From: Apostichopus japonicus
Lineage: Eukaryota > Echinodermata > Holothuroidea > Aspidochirotida > Stichopodidae
Direction of reading: 5' to 3'
Assembly (NCBI RefSeq): GCF_037975245.1
Contig: NC_092576.1
Coordinates: 7,417,501-7,481,500, forward strand
DNA length: 64,000 nucleotides
A program made the position numbers and the translations under genes. Every line of letters begins with the position of its first letter. The stretch's first letter is position 1. The notes under the pieces are model-generated. The model ran no database searches and was not told the DNA's origin. It saw only the letters and a list, made by a program, of their open reading frames with translations. Of this stretch, positions 29,278 to 40,305 are shown piece after piece.

Positions 29278-29455
29278 AAGTACTTATTTTTACATTTATT
29301 ATGATTTGCGCTCATCTTCTTCTAAACAATTGATTACCCTAGCGAATAGTCCACCATGCATAATTTCAAGGGAAATACGTTGCATAATGCTACCCTGTCA
29401 ACAAATTCATTGTTCTGAATCGAGATGGGAATATTCAAGATGTTATCTAGTAATT
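29278..29455 (+). CDS. Receptor gene 2 exon: juxtamembrane
   Basis: Only 33 bases of intron separate it from the micro-exon, which is very short. The acceptor is ttattttcttttag. It starts STYFYIYYDLRS (four tyrosines) and ends ESRWEYSRCYLVI, where WEYSR matches the WEFPR that precedes the kinase fold. The tiny intron may simply be retained; read that way the frame would shift. Confidence 0.6.
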
Positions 29456-29935
29456 GTAAGTAATCATTATTTCTTGTCGATGTTACTTATAAAAGAAAAC
29501 TTTCAAACTGTATGTCGTCACACTTGACTGATAATTAAAAACTGAAAACTTGTTGTTTTCTTATGAGAGCAAAGTTTAACGTGCACTAGCCAATAAAATC
29601 TACCAGAAACAGTTTAACGGCAATTAAATCATCATGAAAAGGAATCCGACAAACAATACCTTGTAAAATGCTTTATTTTAATTAACTTCTTAATAAAAGC
29701 ATTTTCCCTGAGTGTTTAATCGACAGATGGATATCAACGATCTTACACAATGATACTTTTAGTTATAATTTATAATTATCTTGTGAGTGTAAATTTACAT
29801 CGATTCCTTTGCCATGCAAATCGTTACTCTCGACTGGTATGTAACATTGATAACATCTTGATTTGTAACGAAGAATAAGTTTACGGTATAATAGCGAAAT
29901 ATGGTAAAAAGAATAATTATGTAATCAATCATGAG

Positions 29936-30044
29936 CAAATGAAGACAAAGCTTCCTGGTAATGGGTTAATGGAGTATTGGCTTGCTACCTGTCCATCGTC
30001 TGGAGTAATTAGCAGTACAACAATCATCGCCAAATGTGTCTCCG
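29936..30044 (+). CDS. Receptor gene 2 exon: Gly loop, beta-2, beta-3
   Basis: Reads KLPGNGLMEYWLATC then TTIIAKCVS. It fits G.G..G.V..A...VAVK with the third Gly as Glu. The donor is TCCG|gtaagg, phase 1, matching the next exon. The acceptor (atcatgag) has a poor pyrimidine tract, so its 5' border is less sure. Confidence 0.6.
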
Positions 30045-30454
30045 GTAAGGGGCCGATGCCTTAACTGTATTGTAATTGTTGCATCATCACAGAATAATAA
30101 TTTTAAAATCAGTGTCGGTGTGATAATATGGGTTCTATCAAAGAAAACGCAGCAGTAACATTATGTGTCCGAGGACAGTTTCTTCGCTGATTTATAGACC
30201 TTTACTTGTATGTTTCAGAATTGAATGAGTAATATGTTGCATGATGACGTATGCACACAATTAAATAATTCATTTTTAGTGAACATATTATAATTTACTG
30301 TTCCATAACATACCTTACAATAACATCGATGTACCGATTCTGAAATATGAAAATTGTGGTGCAAATGATGTCAGGTTACAACTGCGATGCTAACGATGAA
30401 ATGCCTGCATTTTGGTTCCTCCTCAAACCTCATATCAATTTTCTCTAACATCAG

Positions 30455-30565
30455 ATACGGCAGAGGTGAAAGACTTGTTGAATTTTCGCAAAACGGCCAA
30501 CCAATTGTTGGTCCTGAGAAAACATCATAATATCGTCAGTATAATCGGGATAGCGGTTGATGATA
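30455..30565 (+). CDS. Receptor gene 2 exon: helix C to beta-4
   Basis: The acceptor is tttctctaacatcag. It contains EVKDLLNFRKTANQLL then HHNIVSIIGIAVDD, the H.NIV..LG block of tyrosine kinases. The donor is GATA|gtaagt; the next exon completes Ile. Confidence 0.8.
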
Positions 30566-30659
30566 GTAAGTTGGCAATGCACATTCCGCAAATGCACACA
30601 GGAACTTTGCAACCAGGAGTCTGTTTCTAAAAATTTAAGAAATATATTCATGCAGAACG

Positions 30660-33600
30660 ACCTTCTAGCTTTGAGGTTTATTTGAATTCTAGTATGTGTC
30701 AATAGTGTCTACAAAGTATTTTTTTTGTGTGTGTTAATGTTATGCATCACCCTGTCTTGCTCTTTGACTGATGTATGTGTAAGTGAGAAGTGGATGGGAA
30801 GCCTCGGCTGTGACGGATAGACGTAAGAGTTAATCTCGGCTGACTTTGAAAACATCGTCATAAATGTTACATATCATAATTAAAATGCAACAAAGATATT
30901 AAGGTTACCATAGAAAACAATGTTACATTCAGCTATTGTAGTACTACCACGGAGAACAAGAGAAACAGCTATAGCCGTATCAGTAGAGAGATGAAAGTTG
31001 TTTACGCCAATCTAGGGAGCAGATGCGAGTGTCACTTTATCCTTAGGTCAGGTGATAGTGGAAAATTAATTGATAGTAGATCATTCTATCATGAGAGACA
31101 ATAAGGTAAAATAATCGAGCTCAACTCATCAGGAGCAGTTTGCATTTCAGATGTTTGATTTTAGGTGTAAACTATCTGGTTTGAAGTTAAGGGATATATA
31201 AGACGGTAAAGAATGGAGACTTAAGGGCTTTTGTTCGAATTATTTTATTGAACATTTCAGCTCTTTACTAATCAGACGTCGCAGATTTCAACATTAAAAG
31301 GAGACATATTCTCATCACTGGCATGACTAGCCTGCAGAGCCCCTGGTCAAGAACGAGACTTCTAGCCCTTTGTTCTTATATTCATCTAAACCGAACTTGC
31401 CAACAAAAAAATTCTCATCAATATGTTAAATGTTAATGTTTTAAAAATCTCGGAACCAACCCTTTTGAGTTCCTGACATAGAGGGTCCGAATTCAATAAA
31501 CTGTACTTTGCTACGCCTTTGATTCTTATGTAATTCAACTTGCAATCTGTTTTGGGCTTTTCTCGCATAAATGAATATAGTTAGAGTGGTTTGTAATTTG
31601 GCCTACATTTTCAAAGCGTTTTATACAGTTTAACTTGAACATATAGGTTTTCTCTGAGTTAAACATGCATAAGACAAGCAAATATATCATACTAGCCGTG
31701 CCTTATTTTCCTCACTTAAGTTTGTTGGGTCAACCCGTTTCTAAAGTTTGCATTGAAGTAACACCAAATTTGTCTTATTTTCTGATATTATTAAGTCATT
31801 GAATGAATTCGATTTTTTTCTTTAACTGCAAAGTCCCATTTTGTGTGTACCTTGAGTACATGGAAAACGGGACATTAAGGAATTTCATGCTACGAAATTA
31901 TCAGCAAAAACGGGATTCTGAAAGCATTTCCGACAGTCAACAAAGAGTTTCCTCAGAAGAACAGAAGCTAAACCTTGTTCGATTTTCAGTGGACGTTGTG
32001 GAAGGAATGTCTTACCTCTTTGTAAATAAGGTAAGCAACTAGTTTACAAATAAACTGACGTAGTGTTAACATATTGCAGTTTTACTTGTATTGCTCGTGG
32101 TTCGTGAAACTAAGACAAGTGCATCAAACCTTTCAGTTGGCCTAAACTTACCAACAAAAAAAGTGTGGAGAGGAAACAGTGAAAATCTTGCATGTTTTGG
32201 TACACATGACGTAACATTTTCCTTAAATGTATTTGATCTTGTGAACGTATACTATGGTAGTATACACCTAGTAGCTTAGTATCTCCAATGTATGTGTTAC
32301 GCAAATTTACTGTCACAACTCTCACGGAAATGAAAGTGTCATGTTGTTTGTTAATAGATTTAAAAAGAAGTTCTCTTCAATATTGTTTAACAAGATACAA
32401 TTGGCAAATACACTCCGGAAGGATTTCCATTAAATTACCTCTTTGAGCAGCTATTTTGGTTTCATAACCTTGATTTTATAAAGCCATCACTTGAATGGAT
32501 CGGTTTGAAGGGTGACAATCATGCATATTTTAACAATTAAAGTTACTTGATGGATGGAAGTTTTTGAAACGTTGCAGGACAGTTATATTGATCTAATATA
32601 TATATATATACTATGCAAAGGGTCACTAGTTTGTCATTATTGAAAGTAATGTCAAATTAGTGAAGTGGTGCCTAATTGCTTCCACATTATACTTAAGTAA
32701 CCTTTGAAGACACAAAATTAAACTTACTATATCACAAAATAATGGAGAGAAGGTTTGCTGATTCTAAATTGTTATTAATAATATCACTGTGAGAAGTCTG
32801 AGACTTAAAATAATGATATGAAGTTGTCCTTTGAGGAAATATAAAGTAGAAGTAAAAAACTGCAATTTATTATTATTTCAGCCCATAAGGCAGCTATTTT
32901 AAGAAGCTAATCAGTCACATATGCACGAGGAACTTGCCGAGTGACTGGTTACTTAAACGTTTTGTCTTGTGGGTATCAAATCTGTAATTTAAGCTAAGTT
33001 TGAATTTTTAAAACGTGGAAGATGGGAAATCCTTGGATTGATAAAAAAAAAGAAGCCCAGTGGCACCTTACTTTGTTCGTCCAACGGTCGAACTCAGTAC
33101 TTCACAAATGCCAGATCTCATTAAATATATTACCACCCTCGCACGATAACCTTCATATAAGAAATATCAAACCATAATAATACTGTGAGACTGAATGTTG
33201 TTTATGTTGGGACAATACATGACTTATAGAGACTGCCTCAAATAAAGAGAGCGATTTCTATTATGGTTGCTCATTAATGCATCTATCAGTATATAGCAAT
33301 GAAAACAACGAGACCTAAATGTCTCTTTTATGTGTGATATCACTAATTAGTGAGCGTTATTATGATCTAAGCTAACCGACTGTATATATTATAGTTGCGT
33401 ACTGGAATTATTTACTTGTATTAAATGAAAGAAACATTACTCAATGCAAACAATCATCCTAGTATAATTAAAACTGACCGAGAACGATACAAGATTTATA
33501 ATATGAATGCTTACTCATTAGCTCTTATTATAATAAACAATAAAAATAATATAATATGACCTAATGATGTCATTAGATTTATTTAAAAAACTATTTTCAA

Positions 33601-34228
33601 TGAAAACGAAAGACAAATATAGCACAGGACAACTAAATATACTAAATATACGCCATTAAGGGATATATGATTAAGATTATATATACACTTAACATATTGA
33701 AAGTACTTTAAATTTCTTTGATAGAAAAAGAAAATAAAATGTTATGTTAATTTCCTGCATGTGCATACATCTATAAGTTGCGACCACCCATAGACAAATA
33801 ATTAAAAACTATTTTAGACTTCCTTGTGTGTCGTCGCTTAACTGGACTTTTAACCTTGTCAAACGTTTTAAGTACTTTTTAGACACCATCAGAACTAGAT
33901 TTGTGAAAATGAGCTTCCTTTTCAAGCCATACAAATCTTAATTAGCATTTGACAATTTTAAAGACATTGATTTCTGACCCTAACCTCGTCTTAGATTGGT
34001 AAGCATATGCATAAATATGTATATATGAGGTGGAAAAAGATCTTTGCCCCACACCCCTTACAATTTTTGCAACCATCTTAAACATCACTGTGTAATTATA
34101 GTCACACCATACAGCAGGATGTAAAAAATAATAAACAAACATACTATAAATTCGTGCTTACAATAGCGTTGTAATACAACTATACCTTATGCTAGCTTTA
34201 TTCCTTCGAAATATTCCACAAAATCTTA
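30660..34228 (+). repeat. Segmental duplication copy 2
   Basis: Partner of 18038-21384. Homology stops at 'cacaaaatcttaa'; the next bases begin unrelated, transposon-like sequence exactly after a TTAA. Confidence 0.9.
31834..32030 (+). CDS. Receptor gene 2 exon: kinase hinge to helix E
   Basis: Two-base change at the acceptor (actgcaaag here, actgcag in the copy at 19211), otherwise near-identical to 19211-19407. It reads YLEYMENGTLRNF and ends LFVNK with donor AAG|gtaagc. Confidence 0.85.
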
Positions 34229-34507
34229 AAGTGGCCATGACACGAAAATTTCAACGTCCTGTCTTTTTGGGATCCATCTAAGCATGTTCTCTAGAACATA
34301 TATCAACCATTCTGCCAGTTAAAAACTTGATTTTTCCCTTCGAAAATTGAGAGTTAATTGACCCTCTTCGGGCTTGAAAAGTTCGTTCGCCCGAAAATTT
34401 TCCTAACCACATGACGTCATGTGACGTCATCTTAGGAACACGATTGCTCTCGCTGATTCCTCTGAACACATATCATACTTACAGTACGACAAGTGTACGT
34501 ATATACA
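34229..34507. other. Start of transposon-like sequence after TTAA
   Basis: Begins 'agtggccatgacacgaaaat' directly after TTAA, the point where similarity to receptor gene 1 ends. It includes the CRE pair. It may be the left end of the element carrying the P2X7-like sequence; I could not find the matching right end. Confidence 0.4.
34412..34429. promoter_or_regulatory. Two adjacent CRE palindromes
   Basis: TGACGTCA occurs at 34412-34419 and again at 34422-34429, inside a larger palindrome bounded by 'tcctaa' and 'ttagga'. This is the full binding site of CREB/ATF factors. It lies upstream of the P2X7-like relic, with one transposon inserted between. Confidence 0.55.
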
Positions 34508-36020
34508 CAGGCGCGTATCCAGGGGGGGCGTTGGGGGCGCGCGCCCCCCGGGTAAGAAAAAGAGGAGAGAAAAAAAGAGATAAGAGAAAAGGGAAAAAGA
34601 GGGGGGAAAAGAGGAGGAAGGAGAGGAAAGAAGGAAAAAGAAAAAGGAGAAAGAGAAAGAGAAAAAGGAGAAAAGGAGGGAACAGAAGAAAACGCCAAGA
34701 CACCGGGAAGAAAAAAAGGAACAGTGACATATTACAGCACTGATCCGATTCGACCAACTATGGCTGGTCTTGAACTCGATCGAGTCGTCGGGGAACATGA
34801 CGCATTTCGGTATAAGCCCAGGATCTATATGCGAACTGCACTAGACATATGTTCTTCGATGCAACACTGTCATCCAGAGATAAAATGTTATACAATGCGA
34901 ACTGAATGCTAATTGTTACCCCACCCCTAGTACCGTAACTCATACAATGAATAAAAAAATAAATAAAAAAAAATTCCGCATGCGATTTGAGAACAATTCC
35001 TGTGAATATCATAGTGGATCCTAAGGTGGATCATTGCCGGCCGGGGGGGGGGGGCGGACGCACACATCACTTCTTGTGATTGTTCCCACCTGCATGAAAA
35101 CGCGCGCCCCACAACCTACGCCCACCCCTGTAATCGCTTCCCGATGAGTTACGAAACCAGACCCATCGTATACAAAAGTCTACTTGGATTATTTGTCCCC
35201 TGATTTTTTTCTGCAGATGCCCATACGTTTCCACAAACTAAATTTCTAAGCCATGAGATCTAAAACTTAAGGAGGTTTGGGAGCATCATTGGGTCTGGGA
35301 AGTGTTATTTGCGGTGATCTGGGAGGTATATTTGCCAAAATTTTCTTGTACGCTACGCGCGAACCCATGGGCGCGCTCCGCTTAGATAGTATCAGGGAAC
35401 AGACACGTTTTCCCACCATTATCCAAGACTGATCTGCGCCCATGAACCAATAAATTAACTGTGTCTGAAGTTTTGAAATTTCCCTAACCAACATTCCTAA
35501 ACATTCTTCCCTCTTCTCGTGCAATTTTGACCGGTCTGTTAGGGGGTCGAAGGAGGTTTTTCTGTATTGGCTGTCCATAGATGAAATTTTGTGCAACATT
35601 ATGGGTATGTTTTGAAGTGAATTTATTTTACGAGAAGTGTGAATTTTCAAATTCTGAACGAATAATGGGCTTAAAACCTTGTAAAGTGGGGCAGACGGGT
35701 ATTGTGAGTCGCGACGTAGAACCACCTACAAAAGCAATGATCCACGGGACATGCGATGAGGTCGAACATGATGTGTGACTGGTGACAATCTTCAAAAAGG
35801 TTATGGATGGAAAAAAAAAATATTGTAAAAATACTTGATTTACTCAGGCAAAAGTGAACATCTAGTTGGTCATTTTCAAGCCCGAGATGTGCCATTTCCG
35901 GTGATCTGGGGGTGTTTCAAAACCAGAAATTTTCTTGTACGCTGCGCGCCAACCGATGGTGGCGCTCCGCTTAGATAGTCATTCGCGCCCCCGGGTTAGA
36001 AATTCCTGGATACGCCCCTG
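34508..36020. mobile_element. Non-autonomous DNA transposon, about 1.5 kb, 5-bp target duplication
   Basis: The left end reads CAGGCGCGTATCCAGG and the right end, reverse-complemented, CAGGGGCGTATCCAGG. ATACA flanks both sides (34503-34507 and 36021-36025). The inside has a GA-rich tract (34555-34700) and two copies of a 'ttttcttgtacgct' subterminal motif (35340 and 35930). That motif also occurs inverted at 47760. No transposase is seen. The 5-bp duplication suits hAT5-type elements, but the class is uncertain. Confidence 0.75.
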
Positions 36021-36077
36021 ATACACAAAACAATCGATAACAAGTCGGCCCGAAATCAAATTTAAATTTCCCGTGGA

Positions 36078-36672
36078 ATGTCAGATTTAGAACCAAATGC
36101 GGCAACCGAAGTTCAAAGTGATAGTGGTTCTTCACCAGGCTGTGAAATTGGACTAGAATTAGAGTGCCCTTTCTCATATTCGAAGCATAGAGTGAAGGCG
36201 ATGATCATGCCAATATTGAACCGACCGTTGAGGGTGGACCTGAGGCATAGAACCGTATCAGTTCGAGCCTGTTAAACGAGCCGAAATTGAAGCTCCACAA
36301 CATATCGAAGAAGAAATCCGTTCGGAACTATTGCAAGGAACATACTCATTATTACTCGGCTAGTACTTAGGCCTGGAGTTTTGCAAATCAATTGTCTGAG
36401 ACAAGAGAATGTTTCATGAAACATGGAAGATGTAAATTCACAACAAATGTAACCATAACTGTACATGGTATCCCTGCTTGTTATTGTGGACATCATGGGC
36501 CAACATTTATACATTTTGAACTTTCTTAATTTTTTTTTCAGGTGCTGGGGGTTCCTAGCAAGACACGTCAGGGTTGTGCTACCATCATATGCAGTCCAAA
36601 GGATCAGAAGGGAGTTTCCAGCCAATGGTCATTACACTGGATTAAAATTGCCAGGAGAAAACTCAGTTGTAT
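36078..36672 (+). pseudogene. Decayed P2X7-like (zinc-binding domain) protein
   Basis: ATG at 36078 opens an acidic N-terminus (MSDLEPNAATEVQSDSG). After a frameshift the family signature GIEPYQFEPVKRAEIEA appears at 36244, followed by stops. Then at about 36541 comes CWGFLARHVRVVLPS and IRREFPANGHYTG, matching the 'LG..VR.V.PSC....IR..FP...G.YTGF' end of the 'P2X purinoceptor 7-like' proteins common in invertebrate genomes. The central Cys-rich part is lost or unreadable. These are not channels; they keep only the cytosolic zinc-binding part. Many are repeat-borne. Confidence 0.6.
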
Positions 36673-39206
36673 AGGAAGCCTTGGTTGAGAAATCCCTCCA
36701 GAAACACCTTTTCTATTCTACGATTGTGTTGGATTATCAATCCGTCAGGGTTCCCTCAGTGTTGATATAATTAAGGATGAAATGATTATTTTCCAGACCC
36801 AACATCAACAATGAAAGAAAATGCATGTATTGAAGCATTTGGACACATGTATTGGCGTGACCGTGATGTCATATAATATGTGCATAAGTGGACGGGCATT
36901 GACCTTTTTAGGAGCATTTACCTCCCAGACATGTTTGCTTCGTACCTTTAATCTGAAAGCCAAAATATCCATATCTCCAATGATATTTGACAGAATTTCA
37001 TAATAAAGACCATTGGAGTCAGCAGAACTCTTGAATGTTTAGACTTTGTTTCTTCAGCAGCAGGTGGTTTGTTTTACAATCTTTCTTCAGAAACTCAGCA
37101 GTACACCCTGTTAATGGTCTTCGATTGTTTTAATGCGTGTGATGCTGTGTTTCATGTTGCGCGTCAGTGTTGTACGTGTCTTCGTGCGTGGGTAACATTG
37201 TTGCATGTGAGTTGCGTCGTGCAGTGTTTCTTGGTTTAAATTTCCCTTTATTCTATTTGCTTCTGGTTAATTCTAATTAATTTGTCACAACAACGATTGA
37301 TAGCAATGGACATGCATCTTTTTTGTAGGCTTAAAGCAAAAATTTCATGTTAGTTGTTTTTCTTTAAACCTCCTTTGATGTCACAAATTACATTAGTGTA
37401 ATTTAAGAATGATAATGTCTATGGAAAATACAGTTTTACTTTTATATCATATAATACAATGATTGTTGTTAATGTTGGTTTAGTCACAGGGTTGTTCAGA
37501 TTGTCCAGAATGTCCAGAATGACTGTCTTGAACTGATATTGAATAAACTTTGTTCAATGATTTAAGATTTGAACTACGTTGTGTGAATTTTTGGCTCTGT
37601 GACTGTTTAAAATAAATCCTTGTGAGATTGAAACACCCTTTGGAATATAATCTTTTAACTACCTATTTTGACCCATCCCCATCACCACACTTCCTCCCCC
37701 CCCCCAAAAAAAAAGATTAGTTTTCCTGGAATACGAATAAGAAATTATTGCCATAACTAACTAACCCAGCATATTCCAGAAATAAATTGGGACACTGAGA
37801 TTTTTCACAAGAAGATGTAGCCCATCCCTCCTGAAGCTAACCTCATAGCTTATTACTACATAGGGCAATGAAGGGGGTGTTAATTTAGATGATACAGCAA
37901 AATCTCTTCGTCTATTGCGACTTCAGTGTAGTAACGCTAATACTAGTACCACTAGTTCAAGGTCGCGCTCCCTCCAAAGGATCGCCACTTGCCCCACTGG
38001 AGGTTTCCTATTCGCCGATCTGGTCTTCGGAGTTTTTAATGTGGAATACTTGACAGAAGAACGACTCGTTTATGTCAACCCGTTAAAGCCCATATGTTTT
38101 ATTTCATAAGAAAAGGAGGGATCGTAGAATGCTTCCGTGAAGTGTTTGCTTCATACGGAGCTGTATACTGGCTAGGTCCAGTGAAATCGCCGCTGGTGTT
38201 GTGCACTAACTTGGTCATAATCGCCGTGTTTTTTCGTCCTTCGGCCATCGATGAAGGCTAATTGCATGGGTTATGACATTTCTGCAGATCCCAATAACAA
38301 ACCGACCGATATTTCTCTCGGATATTTAACAACATGTTGTAAAACAAACTTGAAATTTCTAACGATATAGCGTAATACAGTGGTACTTCTTTCAGTGTAA
38401 ATGTGCGTGTATGTGGGACGGTATGATCGTCGCGCATCCGGTATATACATGCCTGGGCTTGGCACTTGTGTTCCTAACATGACGCCGTTGTCTTGTTTTG
38501 AAATCGCATTTTTCAGTGGTCTGTTTTCGGATGCGATTATTAAAACGTTAAGTTGGATATTTCATGTCATGGACTCTTTAAGAACAAGACACTTATCTTA
38601 TAAGGCCATCAATATTGTCCTCTAAATACAGTGTTCTAAATTCATTAAAGTAAGTTGATAACTTAAAGTTTCTACTCGTAAAAAATATTTCTAGACTGTC
38701 ATTTGGAAACAACAGACTTATATGAGACTCTAGTGGAAACAATCTCTCAAGATAACTGTTGTAAAGCAGACATAATAGTATTGTTTGACAATAGCTGACA
38801 TCTTTCTTGTGCACAATGGAGCAATGCTGATCTCTTCTGGGCTGCACTCTATAGATACAGGCTATTAGCTCAAGAATTTCAAAGCTGTTCATTGATTGAT
38901 ATGAAAACATGATAACTCAAACAACATCCAGATGTGGTGATGAACTTGTGCTTTGCTCAGCTGCATTGCATCTAAGATAACATGTTGTATACAGCAATTA
39001 ACGTGTGCCCGTTATTGATCTTTATCATCATAACTAACACAGGATACGTAAACTTTTGACGATATGCTTTTGAATGAGTCTTTCTTTCTAAAACGTTAAC
39101 TTGTTTTTTTCTGATGAATAAAAATACATAACAATACAAAGTAACACAGGTCTATAAACTTCACGGAGTAGAACATGCTGGTGAATGTTTCTGATTTTCT
39201 ATGATA
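36673..39206. other. Non-coding or decayed repeat sequence
   Basis: Includes a C/A tract near 37697. I recognise no exon, RNA gene or bounded element. Confidence 0.5.
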
Positions 39207-39398
39207 TTAAAGGGTGTGAAGACTCGCGCAAAAAGACACGTCTAATGCCGGTAAATTGACCGAGTTTCGAATGAGGTGTAACAGAAGTGTTAAACACCAC
39301 CATCGATCCCAGAAAATACACACACAGCTTGCTACCGTCGGTAATTAGACACTAGTGTACTACTGACTGTACACGAGTGTCTAATTACCGACGGTAGC

Positions 39399-40305
39399 CA
39401 GGGGCGTAGCGAGCGGGGGGGTGTGGGGGGTGTCACACCCCCCCAATAATTTGGTCGCTGTCGGCAAATTTTGGGTCTGTCGGCAAAAAGAGAAAAGGTG
39501 AAGAGAGCGGAAGGGGAAGAAAGAAGGAAAGCTGAATAGAGAAAAGGAGAACGGGAGCTTCTTCCGTGCCAAATTTGACTTAAAATATGCACCAGATTGC
39601 ATCTAAGAACGTTTCAAAACTAAAAAATTTCCAAAGGGGAGGGGTAGACCCCCTACCCTTAGACCCCTCCCCCATTTCAGTCACCACTTCCAGATCCGTC
39701 GGCAAATCAAATTTGACTTAAAATATGCACCAGATTGCATCTAAGGACGTTTCAAACTAAAGAATTTACAAAGGGGAGGGGGACACCCCCTCCCCTTAGA
39801 CCCCTCCCCCATTTCAGTCACCACTTCCAGATCCGTCGGCAAATCAAATTTGACTTAAAATATGCACCAGATTGCATCTAAGGACGTTTCAAACTAAAAA
39901 ATTTACAAAGGGGAGGGGGACACCCCCTCCCCTTAGACCCCTTTCCCATTTCAGTCACCACTTCCAGATCCGTCGGCAAATCAAATTTGACTTAAAATAT
40001 ACACCAGATTGCATCTAAGGACGTTTCAAAACTAAAAATTTTCAAAAGGGGAGGGGGACACCCCCTCCCCTTAGACCCCTCCCCCATTTCAGTCACCACT
40101 TCCAGATCCGTCGGCAAAACAAGTTTGACTTAAAACATGCACCAGATTGCATCTAAGGACGTTTCAAAACTAAAAAATTGCCAAAGGGGAGGGGGACACC
40201 CCTCCCCTTAGACCCCTCCCCCATTTCAGTCACCACTTCCAGATCCGTCGGCAAATCAAATTCTCCACACCCCCCCCCAACAAAAACCCCTTCGCTACGC
40301 CCCTG
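39399..40305. mobile_element. hAT-like element with 8-bp target duplication, nested
   Basis: The ends read CAGGGGCGTAGCGAGCGG and, reverse-complemented, CAGGGGCGTAGCGAAGGG. ACGGTAGC occurs at 39391-39398 and 40306-40313, a perfect 8-bp duplication cut from the host element's hairpin stem. The interior is an about 137-bp tandem repeat. Confidence 0.9.
39590..40260. repeat. Tandem repeat, period about 137 bp, five units
   Basis: 'catttcagtcaccacttcca' recurs at about 39672, 39811, 39947, 40084 and 40228. Each unit includes 'aaatttgacttaaaatatgc' or a variant and a small palindrome of 'ggggaggggg' / 'ccccctcccc'. Confidence 0.9.

Larger units (their letters stand above)
26784..32030 (+). pseudogene. 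Receptor gene 2: two-Ig transmembrane receptor with tyrosine pseudokinase, truncated after helix E
   Basis: Eight exons join in phase: 26784-27114 (signal peptide, Ig1), 27395-27715 (Ig2), 28724-28849 (transmembrane), 29220-29244, 29278-29455 (juxtamembrane), 29936-30044 (Gly loop to beta-3), 30455-30565 (helix C to beta-4) and 31834-32030 (hinge to helix E). The N-lobe has WEYSR before beta-1, a degenerate Gly loop GNGLMEYW, a retained beta-3 Lys in IIAKC, and Asn where the helix C Glu is expected. After the donor at 32031 the shared intron runs to 34228, then turns into transposon sequence. No catalytic-loop or C-lobe exon is seen to the end of the window. It is likely cut by insertion or deletion. 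It could be expressed as a shortened receptor, but I see no alternative end. Confidence 0.7.

Noticed and set aside
34427-34798. Long Phe/Ser/Leu-rich minus-strand frame and Lys/Arg-rich plus-strand frame
   Set aside because: Low-complexity GA tract inside a transposon.
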